Translations under genes and position numbers: made by a program
From: an uncultured Sutterella sp.
GTDB lineage: Bacteria > Pseudomonadota > Gammaproteobacteria > Burkholderiales > Burkholderiaceae_F
Direction of reading: 5' to 3'
DNA: 20,939 bases
NCBI GenBank assembly: GCA_900764215.1
Contig: CAAFNI010000258.1
Location: forward strand, 1 to 20,939
The notes under the pieces: model-generated
The model's database searches: none
What the model saw: the letters and a program-made list of their open reading frames with translations, nothing else
What the model was told of the DNA's origin: nothing
In this document: piece by piece, positions 6,214 to 13,828 of the stretch
Layout: every line of letters begins with the position of its first letter
Position numbering within the stretch: position 1 is the stretch's first letter

Positions 6214-6942
6214 ATGCTAAACGGCAAAAATGCGGTCATCTTCGACCTTGACGGCACGCTCATCGACTCTCTGGGCATCTGGAGCAACGTGGACGAGCAG
6301 CTCGTCGAGAGCCTCGGCCGGCCGGATCTTGCCTCCGATCCCGGTGCGCTGGCCCGTTTTCGAGAGGAGGCGCTCGTGCGCCACGCCCGCGAGCCCAATC
6401 CATACGTCGGCTTCTGCTCGGACCTTGCGGCCTTCTGCGCCAGCCCGCTTTCGGGCGAAGAGGTTCACCGAGAGCGTTACCGCATTTCACGCACGCTCCT
6501 CAAGACCCGCGTTCGCCTCAAGCCCGGCGCATCCGCCTTCGTGAATCGGCTCGCCCGCCTCGGGTTCAAGCTTGCGATAGCCACCACGACGAAGCGCGCC
6601 AACATCGACATCTACGCGAATTCGAATCCGCACATTGCTCCCGAGCTTGCGTTCGAGCAGCTTTTTGACGCCATCCTGACGCGAGAGAACGTCAGCCGCA
6701 TCAAGCCCGATCCCGAGATCTACCAGCTTGCGCTCAGCACGCTCGGCGTCAGCCCCGCCGAGGCGCTCGTCTTCGAAGATTCCCTCCCCGGGCTTCAGGC
6801 CGCGCATGCCGCCGGCATTGAAACCGTCGTCGTCCGCGATCCGTGGTCCGATGCCGACCGGGACCGTCTGCTCAAAGCATGCGACCTGTATCTGGAGTCT
6901 CTTCTCGAAGCGCCTGACGCCCTCGGCCTGAGCCGACTCTGA
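6214..6942 (+). CDS. HAD-superfamily phosphatase (beta-phosphoglucomutase-like)
   Basis: The 242-residue product has all four HAD motifs. Motif I is IFDLDGTLID, with nucleophile D11 and acid/base D13. Motif II is the ATTT near 128-131. Motif III is the lysine in RIKPDPEIY. Motif IV is VFEDSLPGLQAA. A helical cap (about 18-95) between motifs I and II marks subfamily IA, like phosphoglycolate phosphatase or beta-phosphoglucomutase. The substrate is probably a small phosphorylated metabolite but is not readable from sequence. The ATG at 6214 begins the conserved N-terminus; no strong ribosome binding site is seen. A short palindrome, TGAGA-N5-TCTCA (6176-6190), lies in the 48-bp gap after the lipoprotein gene. 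It may be cotranscribed with that gene, since no terminator separates them. Confidence 0.88.
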   Translation: MLNGKNAVIFDLDGTLIDSLGIWSNVDEQLVESLGRPDLASDPGALARFREEALVRHAREPNPYVGFCSDLAAFCASPLSGEEVHRERYRISRTLLKTRVRLKPGASAFVNRLARLGFKLAIATTTKRANIDIYANSNPHIAPELAFEQLFDAILTRENVSRIKPDPEIYQLALSTLGVSPAEALVFEDSLPGLQAAHAAGIETVVVRDPWSDADRDRLLKACDLYLESLLEAPDALGLSRL

Positions 6943-7007
6943 CGACCCGCGGCATCCAGCGACCGGCATCGGCAGCCCCGCGTCGACTGTTCCCGAACAT
7001 CCTGCGC

Positions 7008-7013
7008 TAGAAT
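7008..7013 (+). promoter_or_regulatory. Possible -10 element for the universal stress gene
   Basis: TAGAAT in the context GCGCTAGAATGGA lies 49 bp ahead of the ATG at 7062. No consensus -35 is seen at 16-18 bp. The hexamer belongs to the recurring CTAnAAT set in this window. Confidence 0.35.
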
Positions 7014-7061
7014 GGAATCAAGGCCATGGGCCGGAAAGCAAATAATCAGGAGGTTTCATCC

Positions 7062-7871
7062 ATGCGCATTCTTCTTCCCGTTGACGGCAGCGAACACAGC
7101 CGCAACGCTCTCCGCTTTCTTGCCTCCCGTCAGGCGCTCGCGCCCGAAAAGGAGGCGACCGTTGAGCTTCTCAACGTCCAGCACTCGATTCCCGAAGCCG
7201 TGATCAACGCACTAGGCCTCGACTCCGTGCGCAAGGCCTGTCAGGACGAAGGCATGAAGGTCATCGAAGCCATGCGTGAAGATGCTGGCCCGCTCGACAT
7301 CCGCGAAAAGGTCGAAGACGGCGAATTCGGGCCCGTCATCGCCCGCGAGGCCGAGCACATGGATGCCGACCTCATCGTCATGGGCTGCCGGGGCCTCTCC
7401 GCCATGGAAGGCTTTTTCGTGGGCAGCGTCTCGGCCAAGGTGATCAGTCTCACGAAGCGTCCGCTTCTGCTCGTGCGCGACAAGATTCCGACCGGCGCCC
7501 TGCGCGTCGGCATCTGCGTCGACCGCTCGGACTATGCTCAGGCCGCCGCCGAGTTCGTCGTCAACCAGAAGGAGTTCTTCGGCGAAGGCGCCGTTTTTGA
7601 AGTGATCAACGTCTCCGAAACGGAAGAAACCTTCCATCAGGCGGTCGAACCCGTCATGACCATTTTCGAAGATGCGGCCGTCCCGGCCCGGCGCGTGCAC
7701 CTCAAGGGCGGCGTGGGCGATGCCATCTGCACCTACGCTGCCGAGGGCAATGTCGACATGCTCGTCATCGGCTCGCACGGCTACGGCAACTTCCGCGCAG
7801 CCTTCATGGGCTCCACAGCCATGCGCATCACCGCGGGATGCGAAGTGCCGCTCCTGGTGCTCAAGGCTTGA
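7062..7871 (+). CDS. Tandem-domain universal stress protein (UspA family)
   Basis: The 269-residue cytoplasmic protein is two UspA domains in a row (about 1-140 and 147-269). The first opens with RILLPVDGSEHS and has VMGCRG at 107-111; the second opens RVGICVDRSD and has VIGSHG at 235-240. Both keep the ATP-binding signature G-x2-G-x9-G-S/T: G108/G111/G121-S and G237/G240/G250-S. Both halves are therefore probably nucleotide-binding, unlike tandem Usp proteins with one dead half. The start ATG at 7062 has AGGAGG at 7048-7053 with a spacing of 8; the in-frame ATG at 7026 has none. Such proteins act in stress adaptation. It is a single-gene unit, closed by the strong terminator downstream. Confidence 0.92.
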   Translation: MRILLPVDGSEHSRNALRFLASRQALAPEKEATVELLNVQHSIPEAVINALGLDSVRKACQDEGMKVIEAMREDAGPLDIREKVEDGEFGPVIAREAEHMDADLIVMGCRGLSAMEGFFVGSVSAKVISLTKRPLLLVRDKIPTGALRVGICVDRSDYAQAAAEFVVNQKEFFGEGAVFEVINVSETEETFHQAVEPVMTIFEDAAVPARRVHLKGGVGDAICTYAAEGNVDMLVIGSHGYGNFRAAFMGSTAMRITAGCEVPLLVLKA

Positions 7872-7897
7872 CCGCCCAATCACGGTCCTGAGATCAG

Positions 7898-7930
7898 AAA
7901 GCCCGCGGCATCAATGGCCGCGGGCTTTTT
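7898..7930 (+). terminator. Strong intrinsic terminator after the universal stress gene
   Basis: AAAGCCCGCGGC (7898-7909) and GCCGCGGGCTTT (7917-7928) are perfect 12-bp complements with a 7-nt loop; the T-run is 7926-7930. As the A-rich left edge is short, it is mainly a plus-strand terminator, though it may also slow transcription from the convergent patatin gene that ends at 7998. Confidence 0.92.
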
Positions 7931-7997
7931 CAATCACATTCACCGGCCGCCCGATCCCGACCTTCCAATCGGATGAGGCCGGAAGACGGCCGCCTGA

Positions 7998-10244
7998 CTA
8001 CATCTTGCGGCCCCAGAAGAAGTAGAAGCCCCAGCCCTCGTCCATCGTGCGGCCGGCCATCAGATAAATGGGGCCGATCAGGCTGTCGACGCCCACGTAT
8101 CCGCCCAAGGCGCGGTGCCAGTCCCGATCGCCCGAGGCGCCCGCCTCCTCCCGGTTGTAGGCGCGGCCCGCTTCGGCCGAAGCGCCGAGCCAAACCGTTC
8201 GCTCGCCCGCGTCGAGCCAGTCGGAAATGTTGCGCGAGACGCGCACCGTTCCGAGCTGGATGTCGGAGCCCGTCCATCGGCCGTAGGGGCTGCCGGTAAG
8301 CTCGAAGGCTCCGCCCAGGGAAAAGACGCTGGGCATGGCGGAGCGCCCGATCTTGCCCGAAAGAAGCGTCGTCCATCGTCCGTGGGTGAATGGCACGCAG
8401 GCGCTCGCCTCGTAGATGTTCTTGTAGCCGGGACCGTCCGTGTCGAAAATGCGCTGCCCCTGCAGTGCAAAGCGATAGCCCTTGGTGGGGAAGTTGACGC
8501 TATCGAGCGTATCGAGCAGGAGCTCCGCGCTCACAAAGGGCGATTCGATCTCGGGCGTGTAGAAATCGGTCACGCCGATCGTGCGCGAGGAGGTCTGGGA
8601 GACGTAGCCCGCGGCCACGCGCGCATAGCCCAGGCGCTCGATCGAATAGCCGAGGCCGATCTGCCCGGTCGTCATCTCGTTCTTGTAGCGCGCGACGGCC
8701 TCGCCGTTTTCATAGATGTTGAAGGGTGTCACCGAATATTCGACGCTAGGATTGACGAACCAGTCGGATCCGGGGCCGAGCGGCTGATAAAACTCAACGC
8801 CGGCCCTGCGGTTTTTGCCCGCCTGAATTTCGGACCGAAGCTCGGCGCCCCAGGGGTTGAGCCACCCCCAGGTGTGCGCCAGAAGGACCGTAAAGGTATG
8901 CTCGTCGCGAAAATCCGTTTCCAGAGAACCGCCGAGGCGAATGCTCGAGTAGCCGGGCTTCTTCTCCTTGGGTTCGAAGACCAGCACTTCGGTGCCCTCG
9001 GGGCCGGGTTCGAAGCGGTAGCGCACGGAGCTGTAGGCGCCGTCGGCCCAGACGCGCCGGCTCGCCTCGTCGATTTCCTCATCGGTGACGGGACGAGACG
9101 TGTCGATGTCGAGCTCGTTGAGAATCGCCTCCGGATTGGCGACCTCGAGGCCTTCGACCCGGACGGCGGCGACCTCGTGCGTCTCCTGGCGCGTATGCGG
9201 CATGACGGCTCCCTTTCTGCTCTCGTCCCAGGCGATCCACTGCGCGCGGTCAGGAGCGGCGAGGCGCTCCAGGCGGTCGCGAACCTTCTGCGCCGCATCG
9301 TAGCCGCGCCCAATGATCTTGTCGCTCTTCTTGAGGTCCGCGCTCGTGAAGTCGTCGAGGTCGGGCGTGATCAGAATGTCCTCGGGACCGAGGTCGGCAA
9401 GCGACTCTCTGACGTTCTGCTCGGTCAAGAGATTCACCATCTGCGCCATCACCGTGACCACGTTTCCGAGCTCCTCCCGCTTGAGAAGCGGCGTGCCCAC
9501 GTTCACGGCGATGATGACGTCGGCCCCCATCTCCCGGGCGAGCGACACGGGCAGGTTGTCGAGCAGGCCGCCGTCGACGAGCATGCGGTCGTGAATCGTC
9601 ACGGGCGCAAAAACGCCCGGCAGCGACATCGATGCGCGCATGGCCATGCCGAGGCTCACATCCTTCTGCAGCACCACGCGCTCGCCCGTCACGAGATCGG
9701 TTGCGATCGCGCCGAACGGAACGGCGAGTTCGGTCAGATCCTTCACATAGTTGACCGGCCCCGTCTTGTCGTTGAGAAAGAGGTCGAGCTCCTCGGACGG
9801 GACGACGCTGTCGGGCAGCTTCACGCGGCCGTCCTTGCCGAATTCGATGCCCGAGACCGCCAGATTCTTGTAGTCGTCCACCTTGAGGCGCCAAGGCAGC
9901 TTGTCGCGTTCGGCCCTGGGCGCCATCATGCGGTCCCAGTCGACGCCGAGCACGATGTCGCGGATTTCGGCGGCCGTATAGCCTGCCGCATAGGCGCCCC
10001 CGACCATGGAGCCCATGGACGTGCCCGTCACGACGTCCACCTTGATCCCGAGCTCCTCGATCACTTCGAGAACGCCCGTATGCGCAAAGCCGCGGGCGCC
10101 GCCCCCGGAGAGCACCAGGCCCACGCAGGGACGGTGCTCGGCGCGGCACCGCGCGCGCACTTCGTCAGCCGTCTTGGCGAGCGGCTGCGTGCAGGTTGCG
10201 GCCAGTCCGAGGGCCGCAAGCGTCAATATGGCAATCTTCTTCAT
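7998..10244 (-). CDS. Patatin-POTRA-beta-barrel protein (type Vd autotransporter-like)
   Basis: The product is 748 residues from the ATG at 10244. A signal peptide (MKKIAILTLAALGLAA..., cleavage about 23) is followed by a patatin-like phospholipase domain (about 41-330). The patatin domain has the oxyanion loop SGGGARG (46-52), the nucleophile GTSMG (S76) and the DGG aspartate (D224). One POTRA-like domain (about 357-428: HEVAAVRVEGLEV...VLVFEPKEK) and a C-terminal surface-antigen barrel (about 433-748) complete it. This order matches PlpD-type (type Vd) proteins, in which the barrel takes a lipase to the cell surface. The catalytic dyad is intact. The last residues are YFFWGRKM, not the usual terminal aromatic. 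Starts at 10250, 10256 and 10370 are also in frame, and none has a good ribosome binding site; 10244 gives the most typical signal peptide. Terminator and promoter signals just upstream complicate its expression. Confidence 0.88.
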   Translation of the reverse strand: MKKIAILTLAALGLAATCTQPLAKTADEVRARCRAEHRPCVGLVLSGGGARGFAHTGVLEVIEELGIKVDVVTGTSMGSMVGGAYAAGYTAAEIRDIVLGVDWDRMMAPRAERDKLPWRLKVDDYKNLAVSGIEFGKDGRVKLPDSVVPSEELDLFLNDKTGPVNYVKDLTELAVPFGAIATDLVTGERVVLQKDVSLGMAMRASMSLPGVFAPVTIHDRMLVDGGLLDNLPVSLAREMGADVIIAVNVGTPLLKREELGNVVTVMAQMVNLLTEQNVRESLADLGPEDILITPDLDDFTSADLKKSDKIIGRGYDAAQKVRDRLERLAAPDRAQWIAWDESRKGAVMPHTRQETHEVAAVRVEGLEVANPEAILNELDIDTSRPVTDEEIDEASRRVWADGAYSSVRYRFEPGPEGTEVLVFEPKEKKPGYSSIRLGGSLETDFRDEHTFTVLLAHTWGWLNPWGAELRSEIQAGKNRRAGVEFYQPLGPGSDWFVNPSVEYSVTPFNIYENGEAVARYKNEMTTGQIGLGYSIERLGYARVAAGYVSQTSSRTIGVTDFYTPEIESPFVSAELLLDTLDSVNFPTKGYRFALQGQRIFDTDGPGYKNIYEASACVPFTHGRWTTLLSGKIGRSAMPSVFSLGGAFELTGSPYGRWTGSDIQLGTVRVSRNISDWLDAGERTVWLGASAEAGRAYNREEAGASGDRDWHRALGGYVGVDSLIGPIYLMAGRTMDEGWGFYFFWGRKM

Positions 10245-10311
10245 CTGCATGGGCATGTGTCGCAGTCCGAGGTGGCTTGGTTCGAGTCGAAATCTGGGCC
10301 GGCGGCGCATG

Positions 10312-10350
10312 AAAAAAACGGCCGCAAGTCCCGTGGCGGGATCGCGGCCG
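10312..10350 (-). terminator. Canonical minus-strand intrinsic terminator upstream of patatin gene
   Basis: Read on the minus strand, CGGCCGC (10350-10344) pairs with GCGGCCG (10325-10319). An inner TCCCG/CGGGA stem makes the hairpin longer, and seven T follow (10318-10312). It would end the transcript of the nitrobindin-like gene (stop at 10469). It lies 62 bp before the patatin start at 10244, so it also lies in the leader of any patatin transcript begun upstream of it. Confidence 0.88.
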
Positions 10351-10391
10351 CTCGTTTTCCGGGAACGCATCGGACCGCCCGCATACGCTTG

Positions 10392-10419
10392 ATGATAGCG
10401 CGGAGACGGTTGACGTCAG
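10392..10419 (-). promoter_or_regulatory. Possible promoter for the patatin gene
   Basis: On the minus strand CTGACG (10419-10414) and TATCAT (10397-10392) are 16 bp apart, with 4/6 and 5/6 matches to the sigma-70 hexamers. A start near 10385 would put the terminator at 10350-10312 inside the leader. No promoter is visible between that terminator and the patatin start. The -35 overlaps the palindrome TGACGTCA. Confidence 0.35.
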
Positions 10420-10468
10420 GATGTCCGAACGCGTTTTCCGGAAATATTACGTGCAGGTAGCCCTTGCG

Positions 10469-11122
10469 CTATGCCTTCGGGCAGCGGTTGAGAAGTCCCT
10501 CCTCGATCATGGCGGGATTCGGACGCGGCGCCTCGATCATGCGCATCGTGTTGGCATCCGCATGCTCGAATTCGCCCTTGACGCCCGGAATTTCCAGCTT
10601 CGTGACCTGCTCGTAACTGAAGCGCCCGTCCTCATGGAACTTGAAGACGATGTCCCAGGACTTCGTGAGGAAAGCCTCCTCGAGGAAGGGATTCGAGCAG
10701 ATGCCGTTGACCGTCTGCCCGCGTTCGGCGTGCAGGCGGATTTCGCGCGCGCCCGGTTCGGCCGTTCCTTCGGCCATTGCGATCTGGCCTCGCGGAATGG
10801 CGAGCGTCATGTAGATCTTATGGGTTTCGGGCTCATAGAGGAGATAGCCCACCTGATCGTGAAAGGCGGCGAGTTCGCCCGGCTTCGTAATGTGCACGTG
10901 ATAGCGCAGGCCGTAGAGAACCTGAGGACCGTTGTTCTGCGGATCCATCACCTCAAAGTTCCACGTCTCGACATAGGGCTCCGTCTCAGGCCCTCCCGCC
11001 TGCGGATGCGTGTCGACGCCGTCGTCGCCGAACCACTTGCCCGCGAGGGGCGCGATGGGACCGAGCATGGAAAGCGTGTCAGGATTGGCAGGCGCCTCGG
11101 TGTAGATGTCCTTGTACTTCAT
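10469..11122 (-). CDS. Nitrobindin-like haem-binding beta-barrel protein
   Basis: The 217-residue product fits the FABP-like/nitrobindin haem-binding barrel family. It shows LGPIAPLAGKWFGDDGVD near the N-terminus (20-37), then YVETWNFEV, QVLYGLRYHV, FHDQVGYLLYEP, MTLAIPRGQ, EGTAEP, NGICSNPF and a final FSYEQVTKLEIPG. Short strands with these spacings are typical of the family. No signal peptide is seen, so it is probably cytoplasmic. The haem ligand cannot be named with certainty. Nitrobindins act on nitric oxide or peroxynitrite in the cases known; bacterial roles are mostly undefined. ATG at 11122 (MKYKDIYTEAP) has AGGA about 10 bp upstream; the frame is open up to 11287, but that part is Arg/Cys-rich and unlikely. 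It diverges from the export operon at 11321. Confidence 0.75.
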   Translation of the reverse strand: MKYKDIYTEAPANPDTLSMLGPIAPLAGKWFGDDGVDTHPQAGGPETEPYVETWNFEVMDPQNNGPQVLYGLRYHVHITKPGELAAFHDQVGYLLYEPETHKIYMTLAIPRGQIAMAEGTAEPGAREIRLHAERGQTVNGICSNPFLEEAFLTKSWDIVFKFHEDGRFSYEQVTKLEIPGVKGEFEHADANTMRMIEAPRPNPAMIEEGLLNRCPKA

Positions 11123-11220
11123 GTGAGCATTCCTATTGTCACAGGAATCCGCGTCCCCTCGAAGCCGAACCGCGCAGGGGCATGCAGGAAGAACACGGAT
11201 CCGCATGTCTGAAACAGCCG

Positions 11221-11250
11221 CGCGCCGCCGGCCGAGACCGTCTCGGCGCG
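11221..11250. repeat. Nested inverted repeats in the divergent intergenic region
   Basis: CGCGCCG (11221-11227) pairs with CGGCGCG (11244-11250), and CCGAGA (11232-11237) pairs with TCTCGG (11241-11246). The two stems overlap and are mutually exclusive at the right side. They lie in the 198-bp gap between the nitrobindin-like gene and the exporter operon. No T-run follows. They may be a regulator site or an mRNA leader structure of the minus-strand gene. Confidence 0.4.
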
Positions 11251-11274
11251 CTTTCCGCCGTTGGGCGGCGGTAC

Positions 11275-11304
11275 TTGGTGTTACCATTACGAATTCCCTA
11301 TTCT
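11275..11304 (+). promoter_or_regulatory. Probable promoter of the exporter operon
   Basis: TTGGTG (11275-11280) and TATTCT (11299-11304) are 18 bp apart, upstream of the ATG at 11321. The predicted start would leave a leader of only about ten bases, in line with the absence of a Shine-Dalgarno sequence before that ATG. This fits leaderless or short-leader translation. Confidence 0.45.
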
Positions 11305-11320
11305 AAACAAATCCGCGAAC

Positions 11321-12769
11321 ATGCCCCGTCCTTGTCACACAGCCGCGGCCGCGATCGGCCTCGTGGCCGCCCTTGCCGCCTTTGGCGCCTGCGCCTCGCC
11401 GGCCGCGCCCTCGGCCACCGCCCCCATGAGCTTCGGAGATGCCCGAGTCCTCCTGCACGAACGCGCCGACATCATGGCCGCCGATCGTGCGGAAATCGCC
11501 CGCGCCGAGTCCGAAGCCCAAGCCGCGAAGTCGCTCTCCGGCCCCAAGGTCGAGCTCGACGTCAAGCAGGTCTGGGGCACCAAGACGGTCGACCTGGGGA
11601 TCGACACCGGACTCGGGCAACTCGGCGGCCAACTCGGCGGAATACTTGGAGAACAGGCCGGCCCCGTCATTGCCGATCTGGCTCAGAAGTACGATCACGT
11701 CAACATCCACTTCAAGGAAGACATCGGAGGGCCGCGCGCCGCCCTGACGGCGACGCTGCCCATTTATACGGGCGGTCTCATCACCGCGCAGCAGAACGCG
11801 CTCAACCACAAGGTGAGCGAGACGAGAGCCGACCGCGACATCCGGGAAAACACGCTCGACGCCGAACTGGCCGCCCGCTACTGGGGCGTGCAGCTCGCGC
11901 GCAGCGTCGCAGGCCTTCACAAGCGCGTGCTCGAGGATCAGAACGAGGAGCTGCGCCGCGCGAGGCGCTTCGAGCAAAAGGGCCTCATCGCCCGCGTCGA
12001 GCGCCTGGCCGTCGAAGTGGCCCGCGACAATGCAAAGCGCACGCTCGTCTCGGCCGAAGCCGACGTGGGCGTAGCCGAAGCCGAACTCATGCGCCGTCTG
12101 CGCGAATCGTCGCTGCCCGAACTCTCGTCGCCGCTCTTCGTGCTGACGGGCGACCTGGGCACGCTCTCCCAATGGCAGGACCGCGCCGCCATGCAGTCGC
12201 CCGCCATTCAAAAGATGAATGCGCTTCGCGCCCAGGCGGGCGAAGGCGTCTCGGCCGCCGAAGCGAGCTTCAAGCCCAAGGTCTACGCCTTCGGCACCAA
12301 GAACCTCATCAAGCACTATCTGACGCTTCCCGAGCCCGACTGGATGGCGGGCGTGGGCGTCACCTTCACGCTCTGGGACAATCACGACCGATTCGACAAG
12401 CTCAACGCGGCGCGCAGCGTGGTCGGCAAGGCCGAAGCCGCCCGCAGCGAAGCGAAGAACCAGGTGGCCTCGGCCGTCGAAGTTGCCTTTTTGCGCGTGA
12501 TGCAGGCGCGCGATGAATTCGAGCTCACGGGCTCCACCGTCGAACTTGCGAGGGAAAACCTCAAGCTTCGCGAGGCGAGCTTCGCCGAAGGACTCTCCAA
12601 CGCCGTCGACGTCGACACGGCCCGCACGAAGCTCACCGGCGCCGAAGTCGCCCGCCGCGCGGCCGCCTACAAGTTCGTCGTGAGCTGGGCAATGCTGCAC
12701 GCAGCCGCCGGCGCCATGCCCGACTTCGTCAACTCCCTTGAGCGCAGCGACCTCGTGGTCGTGAAGTGA
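11321..12769 (+). CDS. TolC-family outer membrane efflux protein
   Basis: The 482-residue product has an N-terminal export signal (MPRPCHTAAAAIGLVAALAAFGACA). The FGAC end resembles a weak lipobox, so lipidation at C24 is possible. The two-fold TolC repeat follows. The first half has long helices (about 38-75, 160-270) around the strand region RAALTATLPIYTGG (139-152). The second half has GVGVTFTLWDN (about 349-359) and a final helical hairpin with the usual R...F..G..N..DV.TA pattern (REASFAEGLSNAVDVDTA). An unusual Gly/Leu-rich stretch (about 92-125, TGLGQLGGQLGGILGE) sits where relatives have a short surface loop. It would form the outer-membrane channel for the adaptor and permeases encoded next. 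The next gene starts 32 bp downstream. Confidence 0.9.
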   Translation: MPRPCHTAAAAIGLVAALAAFGACASPAAPSATAPMSFGDARVLLHERADIMAADRAEIARAESEAQAAKSLSGPKVELDVKQVWGTKTVDLGIDTGLGQLGGQLGGILGEQAGPVIADLAQKYDHVNIHFKEDIGGPRAALTATLPIYTGGLITAQQNALNHKVSETRADRDIRENTLDAELAARYWGVQLARSVAGLHKRVLEDQNEELRRARRFEQKGLIARVERLAVEVARDNAKRTLVSAEADVGVAEAELMRRLRESSLPELSSPLFVLTGDLGTLSQWQDRAAMQSPAIQKMNALRAQAGEGVSAAEASFKPKVYAFGTKNLIKHYLTLPEPDWMAGVGVTFTLWDNHDRFDKLNAARSVVGKAEAARSEAKNQVASAVEVAFLRVMQARDEFELTGSTVELARENLKLREASFAEGLSNAVDVDTARTKLTGAEVARRAAAYKFVVSWAMLHAAAGAMPDFVNSLERSDLVVVK

Positions 12770-12801
12770 CTTCCTGGACACTTTCCTCCGAACAGAACCA
12801 A

Positions 12802-13815
12802 ATGACCGAACAAACTCAACAGCAGGCGCCCAAGCACGCCGCCTCCTCCGTTCCGCTTCTCGTGGGCGGCCTCTTCTTTGCAGGCATCGCCGCCTTTCTC
12901 GGCTGGGGCGTCTGGGAAGCCTCGCACCCCGCGCCCGTTCCCCTTCAGGGCATGGTCGACGCACGCACGATTTCCGTTTCCTCCAAGGTGCCCGGACGCC
13001 TCGCCGAACTCAAAGTCCGCGAAGGCGACATGCTCAAGGCGGGCGACACGGTGGCCGTCATCGCCATTCCCGAAATCGAAGCCAAGCTCGCTCAGGTGAA
13101 GGCTCAGGAACGCGCCGCCCAGGCCAAGGAAGATCTCGCCAACACCGGCGCCCGCGTTCAGGAAAAGGAAGCGGCCCGCGCCGACTGGGAACGCGCCAAG
13201 GCCGCGCTCGCCCTTGCATCCAAAACCTATGAGCGCGTCGATGCGCTCTACAAGGAAGGCCTCATCGCAGCCCAGCGCCACGACGAGGCGACCGCGCAGC
13301 TCGCGGCCGCCCGCAAGGTGACGGAAGCCGCCGCCGCGAAGCTTTCCGCCGTCGACGAAGGCGCCCGCGTCGAGGACAAGGCAGCCGCCAAGGCGCTCGT
13401 GGATCAGGCAAGGGGCGGCGTCTCCGAAGTCTCGAGCCTCGCCTCCGAAAGCACCGTCAGAACGCCCGTTGCTGGCGAAGTCACACGCATCGTGATGGAG
13501 GAAGGCGAAGTGGCGCCCGCGGGCTTCCCGCTCGTGCTCGTCACCGACCTCAGCGACAAATGGGTGGTCTTCAACATCCGCGAAGACGAGCTGCCCGGCA
13601 TCGAGACGGGCTCCGTTCTCAAGGGCTTCATCCCCGCCGTCGGCCGCACGGTCGAACTCAAGGTCAACTGGATCAACCCGCGCGGCGAATACGCCGTCTG
13701 GCGCGCCACGCGACAGTCGACGGGATACGACCTTCGCACATTCGAAGTGCGCGCACGTCCCCTCGAGGATCTCCCGGCCATGCGTCCGGGCATGACCGTC
13801 ATCGTCGAGCGCTGA
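12802..13815 (+). CDS. HlyD-family periplasmic adaptor protein
   Basis: The 337-residue membrane fusion protein has one N-terminal transmembrane anchor (about 16-40). A first lipoyl half-motif follows (VDARTISVSSKVPGRLAEL...EGDMLKAGDTVAVI). The alpha-helical hairpin (about 93-205) is rich in Ala, Lys and Glu. The second lipoyl half is STVRTPVAGEVTRIVMEEGEVAPAGFPL, and the beta-barrel runs to the end (VVFNIREDELPGI, KVNWINPRGEYAVW). It resembles the YhiI/YbhG type of adaptor that works with ABC-2 permeases. ATG at 12802 is chosen because it leads into the anchor; a GTG at 12766 overlapping the upstream stop is an alternative. No strong ribosome binding site exists, so translational coupling is likely. 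It joins the inner-membrane permeases to the TolC-like channel. Confidence 0.9.
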   Translation: MTEQTQQQAPKHAASSVPLLVGGLFFAGIAAFLGWGVWEASHPAPVPLQGMVDARTISVSSKVPGRLAELKVREGDMLKAGDTVAVIAIPEIEAKLAQVKAQERAAQAKEDLANTGARVQEKEAARADWERAKAALALASKTYERVDALYKEGLIAAQRHDEATAQLAAARKVTEAAAAKLSAVDEGARVEDKAAAKALVDQARGGVSEVSSLASESTVRTPVAGEVTRIVMEEGEVAPAGFPLVLVTDLSDKWVVFNIREDELPGIETGSVLKGFIPAVGRTVELKVNWINPRGEYAVWRATRQSTGYDLRTFEVRARPLEDLPAMRPGMTVIVER

Positions 13816-13828
13816 GCGCACACCGCCT

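Noticed and set aside
10353..10441. 10-bp direct repeat CGTTTTCCGG at 10353-10362 and 10432-10441
   Set aside because: The copies are far apart and of no clear symmetry; there is no reason to assign a role.
8115..10460. 781-codon open frame on the plus strand opposite the patatin gene
   Set aside because: It shows only low-complexity Arg/Ala/His/Val-rich sequence and no motifs; it is a shadow of the well-supported minus-strand gene.
11303..12964. 553-codon open frame on the minus strand opposite the TolC-like and adaptor genes
   Set aside because: It has Arg/Gly-rich composition, no domain, and lies across two well-supported genes.
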